A stretch of 64,000 nucleotides of DNA from Zymoseptoria tritici IPO323 (Eukaryota; Ascomycota; Dothideomycetes; Mycosphaerellales; Mycosphaerellaceae). Below the pieces are notes generated by a model that saw nothing but the letters and a program-made list of their open reading frames with translations, was not told the DNA's origin and ran no database searches. Positions within the stretch are counted from its first letter, which is position 1; every line of letters begins with the position of its first letter. Of this stretch, positions 10,701 to 21,908 are shown one piece after another. The translations under genes and the position numbers were made by a program. The stretch is from contig NC_018217.1 in assembly GCF_000219625.1 (NCBI RefSeq), positions 2,728,001-2,792,000 on the forward strand, read 5' to 3'.

Positions 10701-13024
10701 GCTTGAGGAGGCTTCCGCATCCCAAGCTTCGTTGGGATGACCGTTCGAAGTATGAACAGCTCTTGGATGGTCTGCTTGGAAGATTGTGACAGGCCGTCCC
10801 ATGCTTTTGATACCACTGGCAGGACTTGAGATGCCACAGCTGGCGTTGCGGTGAGACTTTGACCGTCGCCAAAACCATGTCCATCGCTTTCAATGACCCA
10901 ACGAACCCACGGAACTACTTGGAGCTCTTCCCAGCCGATCGATTGAAGCTGCACCGGTGACAGACCCTTCGTGAATCTGAATGGAATGGTTTGTGGCGGG
11001 GTCGGTAGCTCAAGTGGGATCTTTGAACTGTTGACGAACGTTTTGATCGAGCCCAGTTGCAGCACTGGATTTGCTGACGTGGCAAGATGTTCTTCCGCAA
11101 TGCTCGCTATTGTGCCGTCGAAGAGTCCTTGTGCCACGCTTGCGTCCATGTCTTGACGAGAGACCTTCGTGCAAGCCCACTTCACGAGCTCCACGACTTG
11201 CTTCTCCGTAAGTGCTTGAGCTTCGAGCTCCTTCTTGATGTCCGATGTGGTGATATCCGAGAGTAAGCCATAATCACGCAGCTTGGTCAAGAAAGCGAGA
11301 GCCTTGTCCATCAATTCGTCAGGAATGACCGGAATGCCATCCACGAAGCTGAGATTCTCTGTAGCCACCCTGACTTGCTGACTCGGAAGCACTCCGCGTG
11401 TGGAGAGTACGTCGATGCTAGCCTTCTGGTTACATGTCCAGAAAGCTTCCTCGATGAACTGGCCAACTCTCGCAGATGGCGTTGATTCAGAGTAGGCAAA
11501 TTGCTTGTATGTGTGAATTGCTGATGGGAGGACTGTATTCACATCCGCAGGTATGACTTTCCTCCTTCCACCATCGGCGGCCATGAGTCGCTCGATCTTG
11601 GCCTTCAGCTCAATCATCTCGCCAGTATATGCTATGCGACAAGCGATACCGGCGACTCGAAGCATCTCGATGTTCCAATCACGAACGTAGCGGGCGTTCA
11701 GGTCGATTGATTCACGCTCGACAGTAGGAATGACGGATGGAGCAGAGATGTGAGCCAGCAAGCCCGTCGTTTGCGCTGTTGGGAAGCCGATAAAGATCTT
11801 GCCATTTTTGGTAGGAATCACAGATGAGAAGATGTCGTTCGCTCGCTGACTCGACGAACCGGAGCTGTTTGCAAGGGATGCACTCGCTTCATCAAACGAA
11901 GAGGTCAATATAGAGATCCGTGTCTTCTTCGGTGGCGGTTTCTTGGTCGCTCTTTCCAGTTCCTGGGCCAGAGACTTGCTTACGTTTGTCAAAATGTTGA
12001 CTGTGCTAACCCTCAAGAACACCGTCGCGGTGCTGATGCCGACCAGATCCTCAGCGATCCTCACTTGCAGCGCCTCCTCTTCCCGCTGTGCTATACGAGA
12101 AGCAGTACTGCTCGTTGTGCCAACAGCGAATCGTCCGAAAAAGTTACGCAAGCTCATCCCTCCAGACTCGTTTTGTGGTACTGCGGTCGCCCCAGTTGCC
12201 TGGGACTTCCTGTCCCATCCGACGACATTCATCCATCTGGCGTCGATTTGCGCATTCTGATATTCCACGTCTGTGATCTTCATGAGTCCGTCTCTCGTCT
12301 TAGGGTTGACGTCGCCTGGGATCTTGACGCTGGCGGCGGGTGCCATCTTCTTGTTCAACGTCAGGATATTCCAATCGTCGAGGTAGAGCTCTATGACTTC
12401 CAAGCCGACGAACGTCAAACTCGTGGCAAGAAATTGGCACAGCCCCAGCAGCGGTGGTACGGGCGTTGTCTGACTCCTGTAATCGAGCAAAAAGGTAGTA
12501 CCCGTCTCCTCGTCCTGCAACTTCCCCCGACGTGTGAACAAGCTGTCCTTCTTCCAATAGAACGCCATCGTCTCTTTTCCGGAGCTCACGAATGGCGATT
12601 CGCAGTCTGCAAATACAGAGTAAAATCCAACACCAAAAGCTCCAATTTTTGTCTCATCAGGGTTTCCTTCCGCAATCCGCTTCAAACGCTGCCAATCATT
12701 CTCTCCAAATCTTTCTCCGTCGTTCGATACGATCAGGGTCTTCAGGGTGTGATTTTGCAGGGTGTGCTTGAGGTGCTCGGCCGGATCTCTAGTCTGCGGT
12801 AAAGGCATCGTAGCAGATGGCAACGTTTCGAAGCGTACGGAGACCTTTCGGGCTTGCGCATCCGCAGCATTTTGTATGAGTTCACGAAGAGTAGTCCACT
12901 CGCCCGAGTAGCGAGCTAGTACCTTGTCGATGAGAGCTCGAGTGTTGACCGTTACTGCTTCTTCATCTTCCAGACTGTGCATCGTCTGCTCCCGCAACCG
13001 CGAGAGGTTCTGTGAGGCCGCCAT
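7720..13024 (-). CDS. HSP90/sacsin-like ATPase-domain protein (DUF3684 type) with C-terminal HExxH motif
   Basis: The protein has 1,745 residues from two exons (13024-7909 and 7841-7720, 67-nt intron). The N-terminal ~230 residues are a GHKL ATPase fold: ELIQNAADA is the N-box, SNDGERFGENDW carries the nucleotide-binding Asp/Gly, and KIGAFGVGFYSVF is the glycine lid. This arrangement is typical of sacsin/HSP90-like domains and of fungal proteins annotated DUF3684. A long uncharacterised helical middle follows. Residues ~1430-1600 contain a charged helix and a Gln/Pro/Ser-rich disordered linker. The last ~130 residues form a separate module. Splicing joins CAT-G to AA and creates HELAHNLVSNH (His1705, Glu1706, His1709, His1715), a zincin-like motif. 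Reading through the intron instead gives a short tail ending before the second half. Function is unknown. A chaperone-like ATPase is the family inference, and the protease-like end is my own reading. Confidence 0.88.
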
Positions 13025-13553
13025 GGCCGTGGGTGGTTTCGTCGGATTTCCTGTTGATGTATGAAGGGATGAGAGTGTCCCGGGATCGTTTACGCCCTCA
13101 TGTTATCGAAGCTAGCAGGTCGTATGTGCAAGACGCAAGTTGTGACTCGAGTGGCGATGCGAACTGTGGTATTGCGGAGGAGTGATCTTAACGCCGAGTG
13201 GTGGCCTCTGAAAGGAGTCTGTCGTATATTATGGCAACGTGCGCAGGATTATGTAGGCAGCGAAGGAGATGTAGATTGTTCTCAGCGATGGATCTCGTTG
13301 TTTGCGGTGTGTATCATTAAGGGAAGCAGATCGAGGATGAACAATTCATGAAAGACGACCGACAGCTGATCGAGGAAGGCCCCAGGGTACGTGAATAATG
13401 ACGATTAATGGACGCGTTGGAGTGGGGGCCGAGAGTTTGCTCCACTCACTGTTTACAACCTTTGGAGCTCTCCCAACTCAATCACTGAACTGAACATTTC
13501 CATCCGCTTCTTTCATCCCCCACTCTCCTTCATCCTCCTAATTCTCACACAAG
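13025..13553. promoter_or_regulatory. Divergent promoter region between DUF3684-type gene and CSE1
   Basis: This 529-bp region lies between two divergent start codons. The last ~60 bases before the CSE1 ATG are a pyrimidine-rich tract (Ctx/Tcx runs at about 13496-13550), as is common around fungal transcription starts. I see no clear TATA box. Shared regulation is possible but not shown. Confidence 0.5.
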
Positions 13554-16502
13554 ATGGCTGTCAGTCTGCAATCCGTGGCAGACTTGCTCGCCGCCAGTCT
13601 TGATCCACGACGGAACCGGCAAGGTGAGCACAAGCATTTCTTGCAGCACAGCGAGATGTTCAGCATTGACATTTCAACAGCCGAACAAGCCCTCAAAGAG
13701 TCTGAGGCAAAGCCGGGCTTCTCTCTCAGTCTTCTCCAGATCGTAGCGGCCGACACATTTCCCCTCAACACACGACTTGCGAGCGCACTATTCTTCAAGA
13801 ACTTTGTTCGGCGGAATTGGACAAACGAGAACGGCGAACATGTCCTTCCTGCGAACGAGGTCGACACGATCAAGAGCGAGCTCATTGGACTGATGGTCAA
13901 AGTCCCACCTGCTATCCAGGCGCAACTCGGTGATGCTATCAGCGTCATTGCAGACAGCGACTTTTGGGAGAGGTGGGATACACTCGTGGATGATCTGGTC
14001 TCCAGACTCACTCCGGACAACGCCGCAGTGAACAATGGAGTGCTGCAAGTCGCACATTCCATCTTCAAGAGATGGGAGCCGCTGTACCGGTCCGATGAGC
14101 TTTACACCGAGATCAACCATGTGCTGTCGAAATTTGCTGCGCCATTCTTGCAGCTATGGGAGAACACAGACCGCATGATCGATGCGAATCAGGCCAACCC
14201 GGAAGTGCTCAGGGCACACTACACCACTCTAGACTTGATCATGAAGCTCGTCTACGACCTCTCAACACACGACATGCCGCCCCAATTCGAAGAGTCCCTT
14301 GGAGCAATCTCGGCATTGTTGCTGAAATACTTGACATATCAGAATGCTGCATTGGACACTGGCGATGAGTCTGAAGCAGGGCCTCTGGAGAGCGTAAGAG
14401 CAGGCGCAATCAAAGTCTTGGTGCTATACACGCGCAAGTATGACGAGGAGTTCAAGCCGCATCTCAACCAGTTCATTCAGACTTCCTGGACGCTGCTCAC
14501 GACCATTGGACCTGAAGCGAAGTACGATTTGGTGGTGAGCAGGGCTCTGGAGTTCTTGACAACGGTCGCTAGCATCAGGCAGCACGCGGAAAGCTTCAAC
14601 AATGCAGAGACCATGGGCCAGGTCACAGAGAATGTGGTCATTCCAAACCTATCGTTACGCGAATCCGACATTGAGACGTTTGAGGATGAGCCTATTGAGT
14701 TTATTCGGCGGGACCTGGAGGGTTCGGACGATGATACTCGGAGGCGTGCTGCCACCAACTTCCTACGCAAGCTCATGGAGCAGTTCGAGACGCTGGTCAC
14801 CGAGGTCGTTATGCGATACGTCAATCACTTCCTCCAGGAATACGCCAAAGACCGGAGTGCGAATTGGAAATCCAAGGACACCGCGGTGCATCTCTTCTCA
14901 TCAATTGCTGCCAAGGGAACATCCACCGCTGCGAAGGGAGTCCTAAGCGTCAATCCGAACGTCAACGTGATCGAATTCTTCCAGAACAACGTGGCCGAGG
15001 ATCTTACCAACGACGCGGCTGAGCCACTGCTGAAGGTGGACGCGATCAAATATTTGTACATTTTCCGCAGCATACTTTCTGCCCAGCAATGGCAGGCGGC
15101 ATTCCCACTTCTTGTTCAACATTTGAACTCGTCGAACTACGTGGTCTACACTTACGCGGCTATCTCTGTCGACCGAGCATTGTACCTTACGGACGACAAC
15201 AGACAACCGATCATCCCGCGTGAGAACATTGTCCCGCTGGCAAAGGATCTCCTGCAACATCTGTTCACACTCATTACGAAAGACACCAAGCCTGAGAAGG
15301 TCCAAGAGAACGAGTTCCTGATGAAGTGCGTGATGAGAGTCTTGATTGTCATCCGCGAAGACATGCTTCCAATCGTCGATCTCATCATCACCAACCTGGT
15401 CAACATCACGAAAGTCTGCCGCCATAATCCTTCTAACCCCGGGTTCTGCTACTTTCTCTTCGAGTCACTAGGCGCCCTCATTCGCTTTGCGGGTCCTACA
15501 CAGTCGGAGAACCTTGAGGCAGCCTTGTTCCCAACCTTCATGGAGGTGCTACAATCGCAGGTGGACGAGTTCACTCCATATATCTTCCAGCTATACGCTC
15601 ACATGGTGGCTACCAACCCATCAGATACACTGTCTGCAAACTTCCAACAACTAGTGGCTCCAGTCCTGACACCGGCGATGTGGGATTCAAGAGGCAACGT
15701 CCCGGCATTGACCAGACTTCTCACGACCATGATCCCGAAAGGAGCTCAGCAGATGGCGGCCGCAAACCAGACCGAAGCCATTCTTGTCATCTTCCAGAAG
15801 TTGGTCAGCAGCAAAGCGTACGAAAGCCATGCCATGGACCTCATCGAAGCGCTTGTCACCAACTTCCCACCGGCAGCCCTCGAGAACTTCTGGGGCTCCA
15901 TTCTCCAACTCATGTTCACTCGCCTCTCAAATTCCAAGACGGAGAACTTCACCCTTCGCTTCGTCCGCTTCTACCACCTCGTCTCAGCCCTCAGCACGAA
16001 AGGCTTCGGAGCCGATTTCTTCATCGCCGCAGCCGACCGCGTACAAGAGAACGTCTTCACACCCATCTACACCGGCATCATCCTCCCAGATACTCAAAAG
16101 CTCAGCCGACCCTTCGACCGCAAGACCGCTTGCATCTCCCTCACCCGCACTCTCGCCGACAGCCAAGCTTTCGTCGACCGCTACGCCAAGCGCGGCTGGG
16201 CGATCACCTGCGAAGCTCTTCTCAAACTACTCATCAACCCACCTCTTCCACCTGCCGCGGACGACAATCTGATTGAAGACCGCGACGTCGATGACCTGGG
16301 ATTCGGAGCGGCGTTCACGCAGCTCAATACTTGCAAGCGACCGACTGTGGATCCGTGGCCGGAGGTTCAGGACGTCAAGACGTGGGTGGGCACTACGCTG
16401 CGAGAGGCAGATCAGAGGCATGGAGGGAGAATTGGACAATTCGTCGGCGAGAAGCTGGACGATGAGGGAAAGAAGCGCCTGGGGGAGGTTATGCAAGCTT
16501 GA
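13554..16502 (+). CDS. cse1: Exportin-2 / importin-alpha re-exporter Cse1
   Basis: Cse1 is the karyopherin that returns importin-alpha to the cytoplasm with Ran-GTP. The N-terminal importin-beta-like repeat begins at QALKESEAKPGFSLSLLQI and continues through NTRLASALFFKNFVRRNW, which is typical of the family, followed by HEAT repeats to the end. The plain open frame is 982 codons, but residues 24-42 do not fit the family. A 57-nt intron (13624-13680, GTGAGC to TTTCAACAG) removes exactly those 19 codons and yields RRNRQAEQALKE. The spliced product has 963 residues, close to the usual Cse1 length. Because the intron is a multiple of three and has no stop, unspliced mRNA would still be translatable. 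The start at 13554 is supported by the family's MAVSLQSVADLLAASLDP-type opening. Confidence 0.93.
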   Translation: MAVSLQSVADLLAASLDPRRNRQGEHKHFLQHSEMFSIDISTAEQALKESEAKPGFSLSLLQIVAADTFPLNTRLASALFFKNFVRRNWTNENGEHVLPANEVDTIKSELIGLMVKVPPAIQAQLGDAISVIADSDFWERWDTLVDDLVSRLTPDNAAVNNGVLQVAHSIFKRWEPLYRSDELYTEINHVLSKFAAPFLQLWENTDRMIDANQANPEVLRAHYTTLDLIMKLVYDLSTHDMPPQFEESLGAISALLLKYLTYQNAALDTGDESEAGPLESVRAGAIKVLVLYTRKYDEEFKPHLNQFIQTSWTLLTTIGPEAKYDLVVSRALEFLTTVASIRQHAESFNNAETMGQVTENVVIPNLSLRESDIETFEDEPIEFIRRDLEGSDDDTRRRAATNFLRKLMEQFETLVTEVVMRYVNHFLQEYAKDRSANWKSKDTAVHLFSSIAAKGTSTAAKGVLSVNPNVNVIEFFQNNVAEDLTNDAAEPLLKVDAIKYLYIFRSILSAQQWQAAFPLLVQHLNSSNYVVYTYAAISVDRALYLTDDNRQPIIPRENIVPLAKDLLQHLFTLITKDTKPEKVQENEFLMKCVMRVLIVIREDMLPIVDLIITNLVNITKVCRHNPSNPGFCYFLFESLGALIRFAGPTQSENLEAALFPTFMEVLQSQVDEFTPYIFQLYAHMVATNPSDTLSANFQQLVAPVLTPAMWDSRGNVPALTRLLTTMIPKGAQQMAAANQTEAILVIFQKLVSSKAYESHAMDLIEALVTNFPPAALENFWGSILQLMFTRLSNSKTENFTLRFVRFYHLVSALSTKGFGADFFIAAADRVQENVFTPIYTGIILPDTQKLSRPFDRKTACISLTRTLADSQAFVDRYAKRGWAITCEALLKLLINPPLPPAADDNLIEDRDVDDLGFGAAFTQLNTCKRPTVDPWPEVQDVKTWVGTTLREADQRHGGRIGQFVGEKLDDEGKKRLGEVMQA

Positions 16503-18237
16503 AAGAAGATACAGTACAGGTGACAGGGGATGTGTAAAGGGGTCTTGAGGATGATGATGATGATAAAGGAACAGCCCAATTTTCCCAAAAGCGCTCCAGG
16601 TTGTTTTCAGGGACGATTGCGGCATGGATCGTGCTCTGGCGGTCCAGATCGAGACCAGAACGAATCTACAACTTTCACACGAGTGCATGACGTTGCCCGC
16701 AGGAACCTTGAAACTCTTGTCATCTCAAGCGAGTCTTGGTGAAACGTGCTTCTCCGCTTTCACAATGAGACCTCATGCAAGCCCAGAACATGTCTGCCAC
16801 GTGTATCACGTTGAGGGAAGCCGGAAGTCGGGGGCCACGGCTCGCTTCACAGCGGACCCCAAACCTGTCACTGTGTGTCAGATATAGCTGGCGGCCGCGT
16901 CCACCCTGTGCCGTGTGCGGTACAAGGCGTTTGCTGTCAAGATCGAGGGGAGCACGGATCGCTGCTTGGTGCTCATGACGATGATTTGCCATATGTGTCA
17001 GGTTGTTGGAGTGACGAAAATACTTGCTTTGGAATGTCTGGTCGACAGCTGTTGCGTAAGGTAGGATCGTGGCCGATGTGAGGTGAGATGACGAGGAAAA
17101 TAAATTGGTGTTCACGTTCGCTTACCATGGCCACCCACACCCGCATCCGACGCTCTCGACAGCGCACAAAAATGTAAGGGAACGAATTATCGTCGACGAA
17201 TCTCACATGCGCATCGGAATTACAGGCTCACCCACAGCAAACCCGTCCGCCGGGACGCAACCATACGCTCACCTGGGCAGTGACGCAGGGCGAAGACTTT
17301 TGAAACAAGCATGTGATATGCAGATGCTGTCAAACACATGGTCCTGACTTTTGCAGCAGATGAGGTACCTCCAGTACGTGAGGTGGGACTGCAGTACCCC
17401 TTCTTATGCCCATGTGTTCGAGCTGAAGGTGGAAGATGGTGGGCATGCCGTGTTTTGCGGTCCTCCGCAAATGTTTTTCGTGGTCGGTTGCATGTCACCA
17501 TCCGAGACTTTGTGGGGAGCGGGTTGCACGGCAGATGGAGGCGACGTTTACGATGAGGGAAAAGCGATGCCAGGGCAGTCGTCTTTCTCGATCGATCGAG
17601 CAAGCAATGTCGGCTTGCTGCGTCGCTTGACTGCGATCTTGCTTGCGATGAGCTCAACAGACCAGACTAAGGAAGATTCTCGTCGGCGAAGAAGATGCAA
17701 GAGAGAGAAAATTGTGTAAAGTCTTTGGCGGTACCGTACCTCCTCCCTTGTCCTGTCCCACTCCGCCGCGGCGCCGTACGTCCGTATGTAATCCACCGTG
17801 CAGTAGAACGTCTCAGCAATCCTCATCGTAACATGTGTCCGAAAGTTCCGTCTCATCGAAGTCGGCGCAAGCGCCCGTCGTGCAGTAGTCGACCGTCAAA
17901 GGGTGTGTGGGACCTGTGGGTGAGCTGTAAGGCGAAGCGAGGATCGAGAAGAGAAAGTGTGGGGAGGGGTGTGTTTTGGAATCATGCGACCGCGGCGCTT
18001 ACGATTTCATTCGTTGGGGGTTCTTCATTTGTTCTTTTACGAGGGAATTGCGGGAGGGATGTTCGCTGTTGTAGGAGGTCCGCCATTCCTTGCGCTTGCT
18101 TGCAGGTTGGAAGGGCGGAAAGTGTTGACGAAGGATCTCAGGGTAATGATTGGAGTCCGGGTCGTTTGCTGCAGAGCACGTTCCTTGCCGATGCGCATGG
18201 CGGAATTGGGGGCATTTTGATCTGGATTATCATGACT

Positions 18238-18500
18238 TGATCAGGCCGGCACAAGTTGAGAGTGTCGGAGTCGCCGTGAAGCTCAAAATTCGGCTGACGT
18301 GGAGCCTTGATGGTATTCTGCAACTCATCGAAGCTGTCGGGTTTGATCAGATCATCAGACCATCAGACCATCATCGAGCAAGTCTAGAGTCCCGGAGTCG
18401 CCGTGAAGCTCAGAGCGTGGAGCTTTCATGGTAGAACTACTCTAGAGACTGTCGAAGCCGTCGTGATTGATCAGGCCAGCAAGAAGTCTGGTGAAGTTCA
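18238..18500. repeat. Degenerate ~127-bp tandem duplication
   Basis: Two related units can be aligned by eye. CGGAGTCGCCGTGAAGCTCA occurs at 18266 and again at 18393, followed in both by GTGGAGC, CATGG or GATGG, TGTCGAAGC-type and TTGATCAG segments. GATCAGGCC flanks the pair at 18239 and 18469. A CATCAGAC micro-duplication lies between the units at about 18350-18370. The units differ by indels, so the duplication is old. I recognise no coding product. Confidence 0.6.
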
Positions 18501-19400
18501 GAGCTTGCCTGAACTCGTGTCGAGAGGTTCATTGGTACCTCGGGCTGGATGCAGGTACGAAACCTTCGTGCTGTTTGGCTCATCAGGTACAGAGTTTGAG
18601 CGTAGCGAGCCGGATGGTACGATTGATGCGTGGGCAGGTTTCTAGGTACCACTTCTCGTCTACACTGCAACTCCACAAGACCACCCTCAAGCGTGGTAGT
18701 AAGAACACAGGCACGACCAGCGGCTGCTTGACAGCAAAGCCGTCAGGTAAGAAGTGGCTTGCACGAAATCTATGAGTACCTGCAGCACGGTATTGCTCAA
18801 TTGTGGTAATTTGACTTTCCGGATCACCGCATGCCTTACCCGGTCTCACAACGGCGATGCAGCCACGTACCGATGCTGGAGCAGACGTAGACGAGAACTC
18901 GGCAAACACCAGTGGAAGGGATCAAACATGCGGTGAAGATGGCAAGCGATCCCGAACACGCGCTTCCGATGCTCGCTGCAAAAGACGAAGTTGAAACGAG
19001 GCGGCCATGTGTCGACTTTGACACTTGCATGGCGACGCTCGTCCCCACCGGAGTGAAACCGCGGCGTCCCGCGAGATGTTCCTTGGCTCTCCCCAGCGTA
19101 GGTACCTACTTTTGTATTATTGCGCGGCGTTCTCTCTGGGCGGCTCATGTTAACTGCGGGTGAGAGAAACAGTACCGAGTACCTCTGTACCTGGCATCCT
19201 TGCGCTGTCGGTGAGATGCTGCCGACAGCGATGTCGTGGTCATCATTGGCCCCATTATTTGACCCGTTTTTACCAACTCATCGTCCGCAATCGCTGGGAT
19301 CAAGGCACACAGTGACGAAAATTGCGAAAGAGCCGCTGCCCAATAATGATTGCACCATGCGACGGCGGCTGCATCTGGGTTATTCAAGCTCGTCCTCATC

Positions 19401-19730
19401 ATGCCATCCGTGATCGAGAACAATGTGCATGGGCTGATGTGGGACAGCCAGTCTGCGACGGCGGTGTCTAGAACCAATTTCACGCGGGAAGAGGAAGCGC
19501 AGAAGGCGTCGATCCAGCGGTATTGGCGGCGTGGCGGACCGCTGTCCTTTGGACGGTGGACGACTGACGACGCCTCTTTTGCGGGCGGAATACGAGGAGA
19601 AGACTGGGAGAGGCGTTGGTGGGAAGAATGGGTGATAGCTGGAAGAGGCAAGAGCAACGTGGGTGTGTGTGTATTGATGTCTTGTCTCTCCTTGAACCTT
19701 TGTGTGGTTGCTATGCTATCGAGAGAGTGA
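19401..19730 (+). CDS. Possible small hypothetical protein
   Basis: An ATG at 19401 opens 109 codons. The predicted peptide is rich in Trp, Arg and Glu (for example EDWERRWWEEWVIAG), followed by a hydrophobic tail near its C-terminus (VCVLMSCLSLNLCVVAML). No family is recognised. It is the only frame in the gene-poor interval with some protein-like character. A large opposite-strand frame overlaps it, so coding status is weak. It could be a single-tail membrane peptide or chance. Confidence 0.22.
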   Translation: MPSVIENNVHGLMWDSQSATAVSRTNFTREEEAQKASIQRYWRRGGPLSFGRWTTDDASFAGGIRGEDWERRWWEEWVIAGRGKSNVGVCVLMSCLSLNLCVVAMLSRE

Positions 19731-20580
19731 TTTACGGTCTACCACTGTTCGTAGTTGGTACACTGCGTTACGTGTACGTCAGTCAATTGCTACAGTAGCA
19801 GGTAAGGTAATTGAGAGTAGTCCTGCCCATCGTCATCATCAATTTGCTGGAGACTGGGGTGACCCCAAGAGAGCGGCGCGTCAAATTCAGGTACGAAGAT
19901 CGGCTGGGGGGTTGGCGCACGGCAGCTGCTGCACACACTGCGACTGCACTTTTTACGTCTGCCGTGCTGAGAAGAGGTCGATTTAGAGATGCATTCCGAC
20001 ACGTTGTCACAGAGAGAGTGAGCAAGGAGGCCACACACGTGTCGTCGGAGTATTAGAAGGTAGTATTATCATCACTATCCTTCTTCATCTCTTCGCACCA
20101 ACAAACATCATCATCAAATCCATCCGATCACCCGTTCATTTCGATTACCCGCCGGCCGTGATTTCAGTCCATCACACCCGACATCACACAGCCCAGGGCA
20201 TCGATCGCGAACACGGATTGCCTCGACCGGTTGGAAACTCTACTGGCGTTAGGCCCGCGCACGGTTGTTTCATCTCGCCCTCGTCTAGCGCCGTTTCCCC
20301 TTTCGCGCCCACTGGCTCCACTCCAGTCGTCCGGCCCACGACTACTTGACGCCCCGAGCATCCCTTGCCCACCAGACCTGGACTTTCCCTCTCCTCTGAT
20401 CTGACCTGTCCTTCCTCGCACCACGACAAGACACCTCTCTCACGACCTCACCGTCACTGGGCCCATCTCACTCTTTACCGCAGCCAGTCTGCCACCACGC
20501 TCATTCAACCTTCCGGGTCCTTCTTCCTCGTCGACTGTCGCTTCTCAACAACACAACAACAAACAACCGCTATCCCACAG

Positions 20581-20921
20581 GTACGTACGTCGCACCGCCA
20601 ATGCTCCGCTCCACTTCCGACCCCCATTCAATGCGACCGACATTTCCCCATCACATGCAACCGCCACGCACGCACGCACGCGCTAAAGTCGAAATGTCTT
20701 GACATCTGACCGCGCCGTTCACTTCACTGTTGTCTCATACCTCTTCCTACTCCCACGCGCATCATACTTCTTCACCTCATCACCATCACACTCCTTCATC
20801 GTCACAACAACACCTACACTCCTTCACTTCAACCACACACGTCTTCTGGCAAGACATTCAAACAAACAAGCAACAACACCTTCCACCAACATCACCTTCT
20901 AACAACACTCTCTCCCAACAG
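20581..20921 (+). other. Probable 5'-UTR intron of the CAP-protein gene
   Basis: A donor (CACAG|GTACGT at 20580/20581) and an acceptor with a strong branch-like tract (TTCTAACAACACTCTCTCCC ending in AACAG at 20921) bracket 341 nt. The start codon of the CAP gene is 49 bp downstream at 20971. The interval has CT/CA-rich composition and a CACGCACG microsatellite near 20665-20682. The call rests on splice-site quality alone. Confidence 0.45.
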
Positions 20922-20970
20922 CCGCCTTTCGAAGATCTGTGATCTCAAGCAAACAAACATCAATTCCAAG

Positions 20971-21908
20971 ATGCGTTCCGTCTTTGCTGTCGCGGCCCTT
21001 GCCGCCGGTGCCCTCGCCGTCCCATACGCCGAGAAGCGTGGCCTTGAAGCCTACGTGGAGGACGTCGTGTACGAGACCCAGCTCGTGACCGTCACCGCCT
21101 ATCACAACGGCAACGGACCAGCACCCGCTGCGACCAGCTCCGCCGCCGCCCCTCCTGCTCCTCACTACGGACACAAGAACCCACCACCACCACCTCCAGC
21201 TCCAGCTGCGACCTCTGCGGCTCCCGCTCCGCCTCCATCCTACCCAGCTCCTCCATCCTACCAGCCTCCTGCTGCGCCAGCATCGAGCGCTCCAGCCTCC
21301 TCTGGCAACCAGGGCAGCGGGGAGACGCCCACCGACTACAAGAGCAAGGTGGTCCATTTCCACAATTTGGTTCGCGACAACCACGGCTGCAGCGCCGTCG
21401 AGTGGGATGAGGACCTCTACAACTGCGCCAAGGAGATTGCCTCCAGCTGCGTCTATGCTCACAACGTGTATGTCTAAAGTCCTGTTACTCTTGCCGCACC
21501 ACCACTAACAATTCTTTCAGTGATGTTCAGGGTGGTGGATACGGTCAGAACATCGCCGCTGGTGTCGATGAGGATCATATCGGATCGGTCCTCATCGATA
21601 TGTTCTACAACAACGAGATGCCTCACTACACCTGGTACGGCGGTGAGCCCGACATGGGCAGCTTCGATGTTTGGGGTCACGGTACTCAGATGGTCTGGAA
21701 GAGTACCACCCACGTCGCCTGCGCCACCCAGCACTGCCCTAACGGTCTCGCCAACACTGGAGCGGGCGTTTCGGCATGGTTCACCGTCTGCAACTACAAG
21801 GGACCAGGTGAGTGATGAGTGGTGTGCGGCTGAATCATGACAATGAATCTAACATGATTGACAGGCAACTTCGCCGGCCAGTTCGCTGAGAACGTTCTGC
21901 CTCCTAAA
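20971..21908 (+). CDS. Secreted CAP/SCP (PR-1-like, Pry-type) protein
   Basis: I assemble three exons: 20971-21467, 21521-21807 and 21865-21908, with introns of 53 and 57 nt. They give 275 residues. A signal peptide (MRSVFAVAALAAGALAVP) is followed by a KR processing-like site and a Pro/Ala/Ser-rich linker of about 75 residues (PPPPPPAPAATSAAPAPPPS is one stretch). The CAP domain then runs from about residue 115 to the end, with HNLVRDNHGCSAVEWDEDLY, the HDVQGGGYGQNI-type strand formed across the first splice, GHGTQMVWKSTTHVACAT and AWFTVCNYKGPGN. CAP proteins of fungi bind sterols and fatty acids outside the cell. That role is inferred from the family. The CAP fold itself is clear, and the short last exon ends at TAA 21906-21908. 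Confidence 0.9.

Larger units (their letters stand above)
16503..20970. other. Gene-poor 4.5-kb region
   Basis: No convincing conserved gene is visible across about 4.5 kb. The interval includes the CSE1 3' flank (with a short GAT-repeat run near 16549-16564), a degenerate duplication at 18238-18500, a weak small ORF at 19401-19730, and a pyrimidine/CA-rich leader before the CAP-protein gene from about 20060 on. Long non-coding RNAs or decayed sequence are possible, but nothing in the sequence proves either. Confidence 0.45.
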
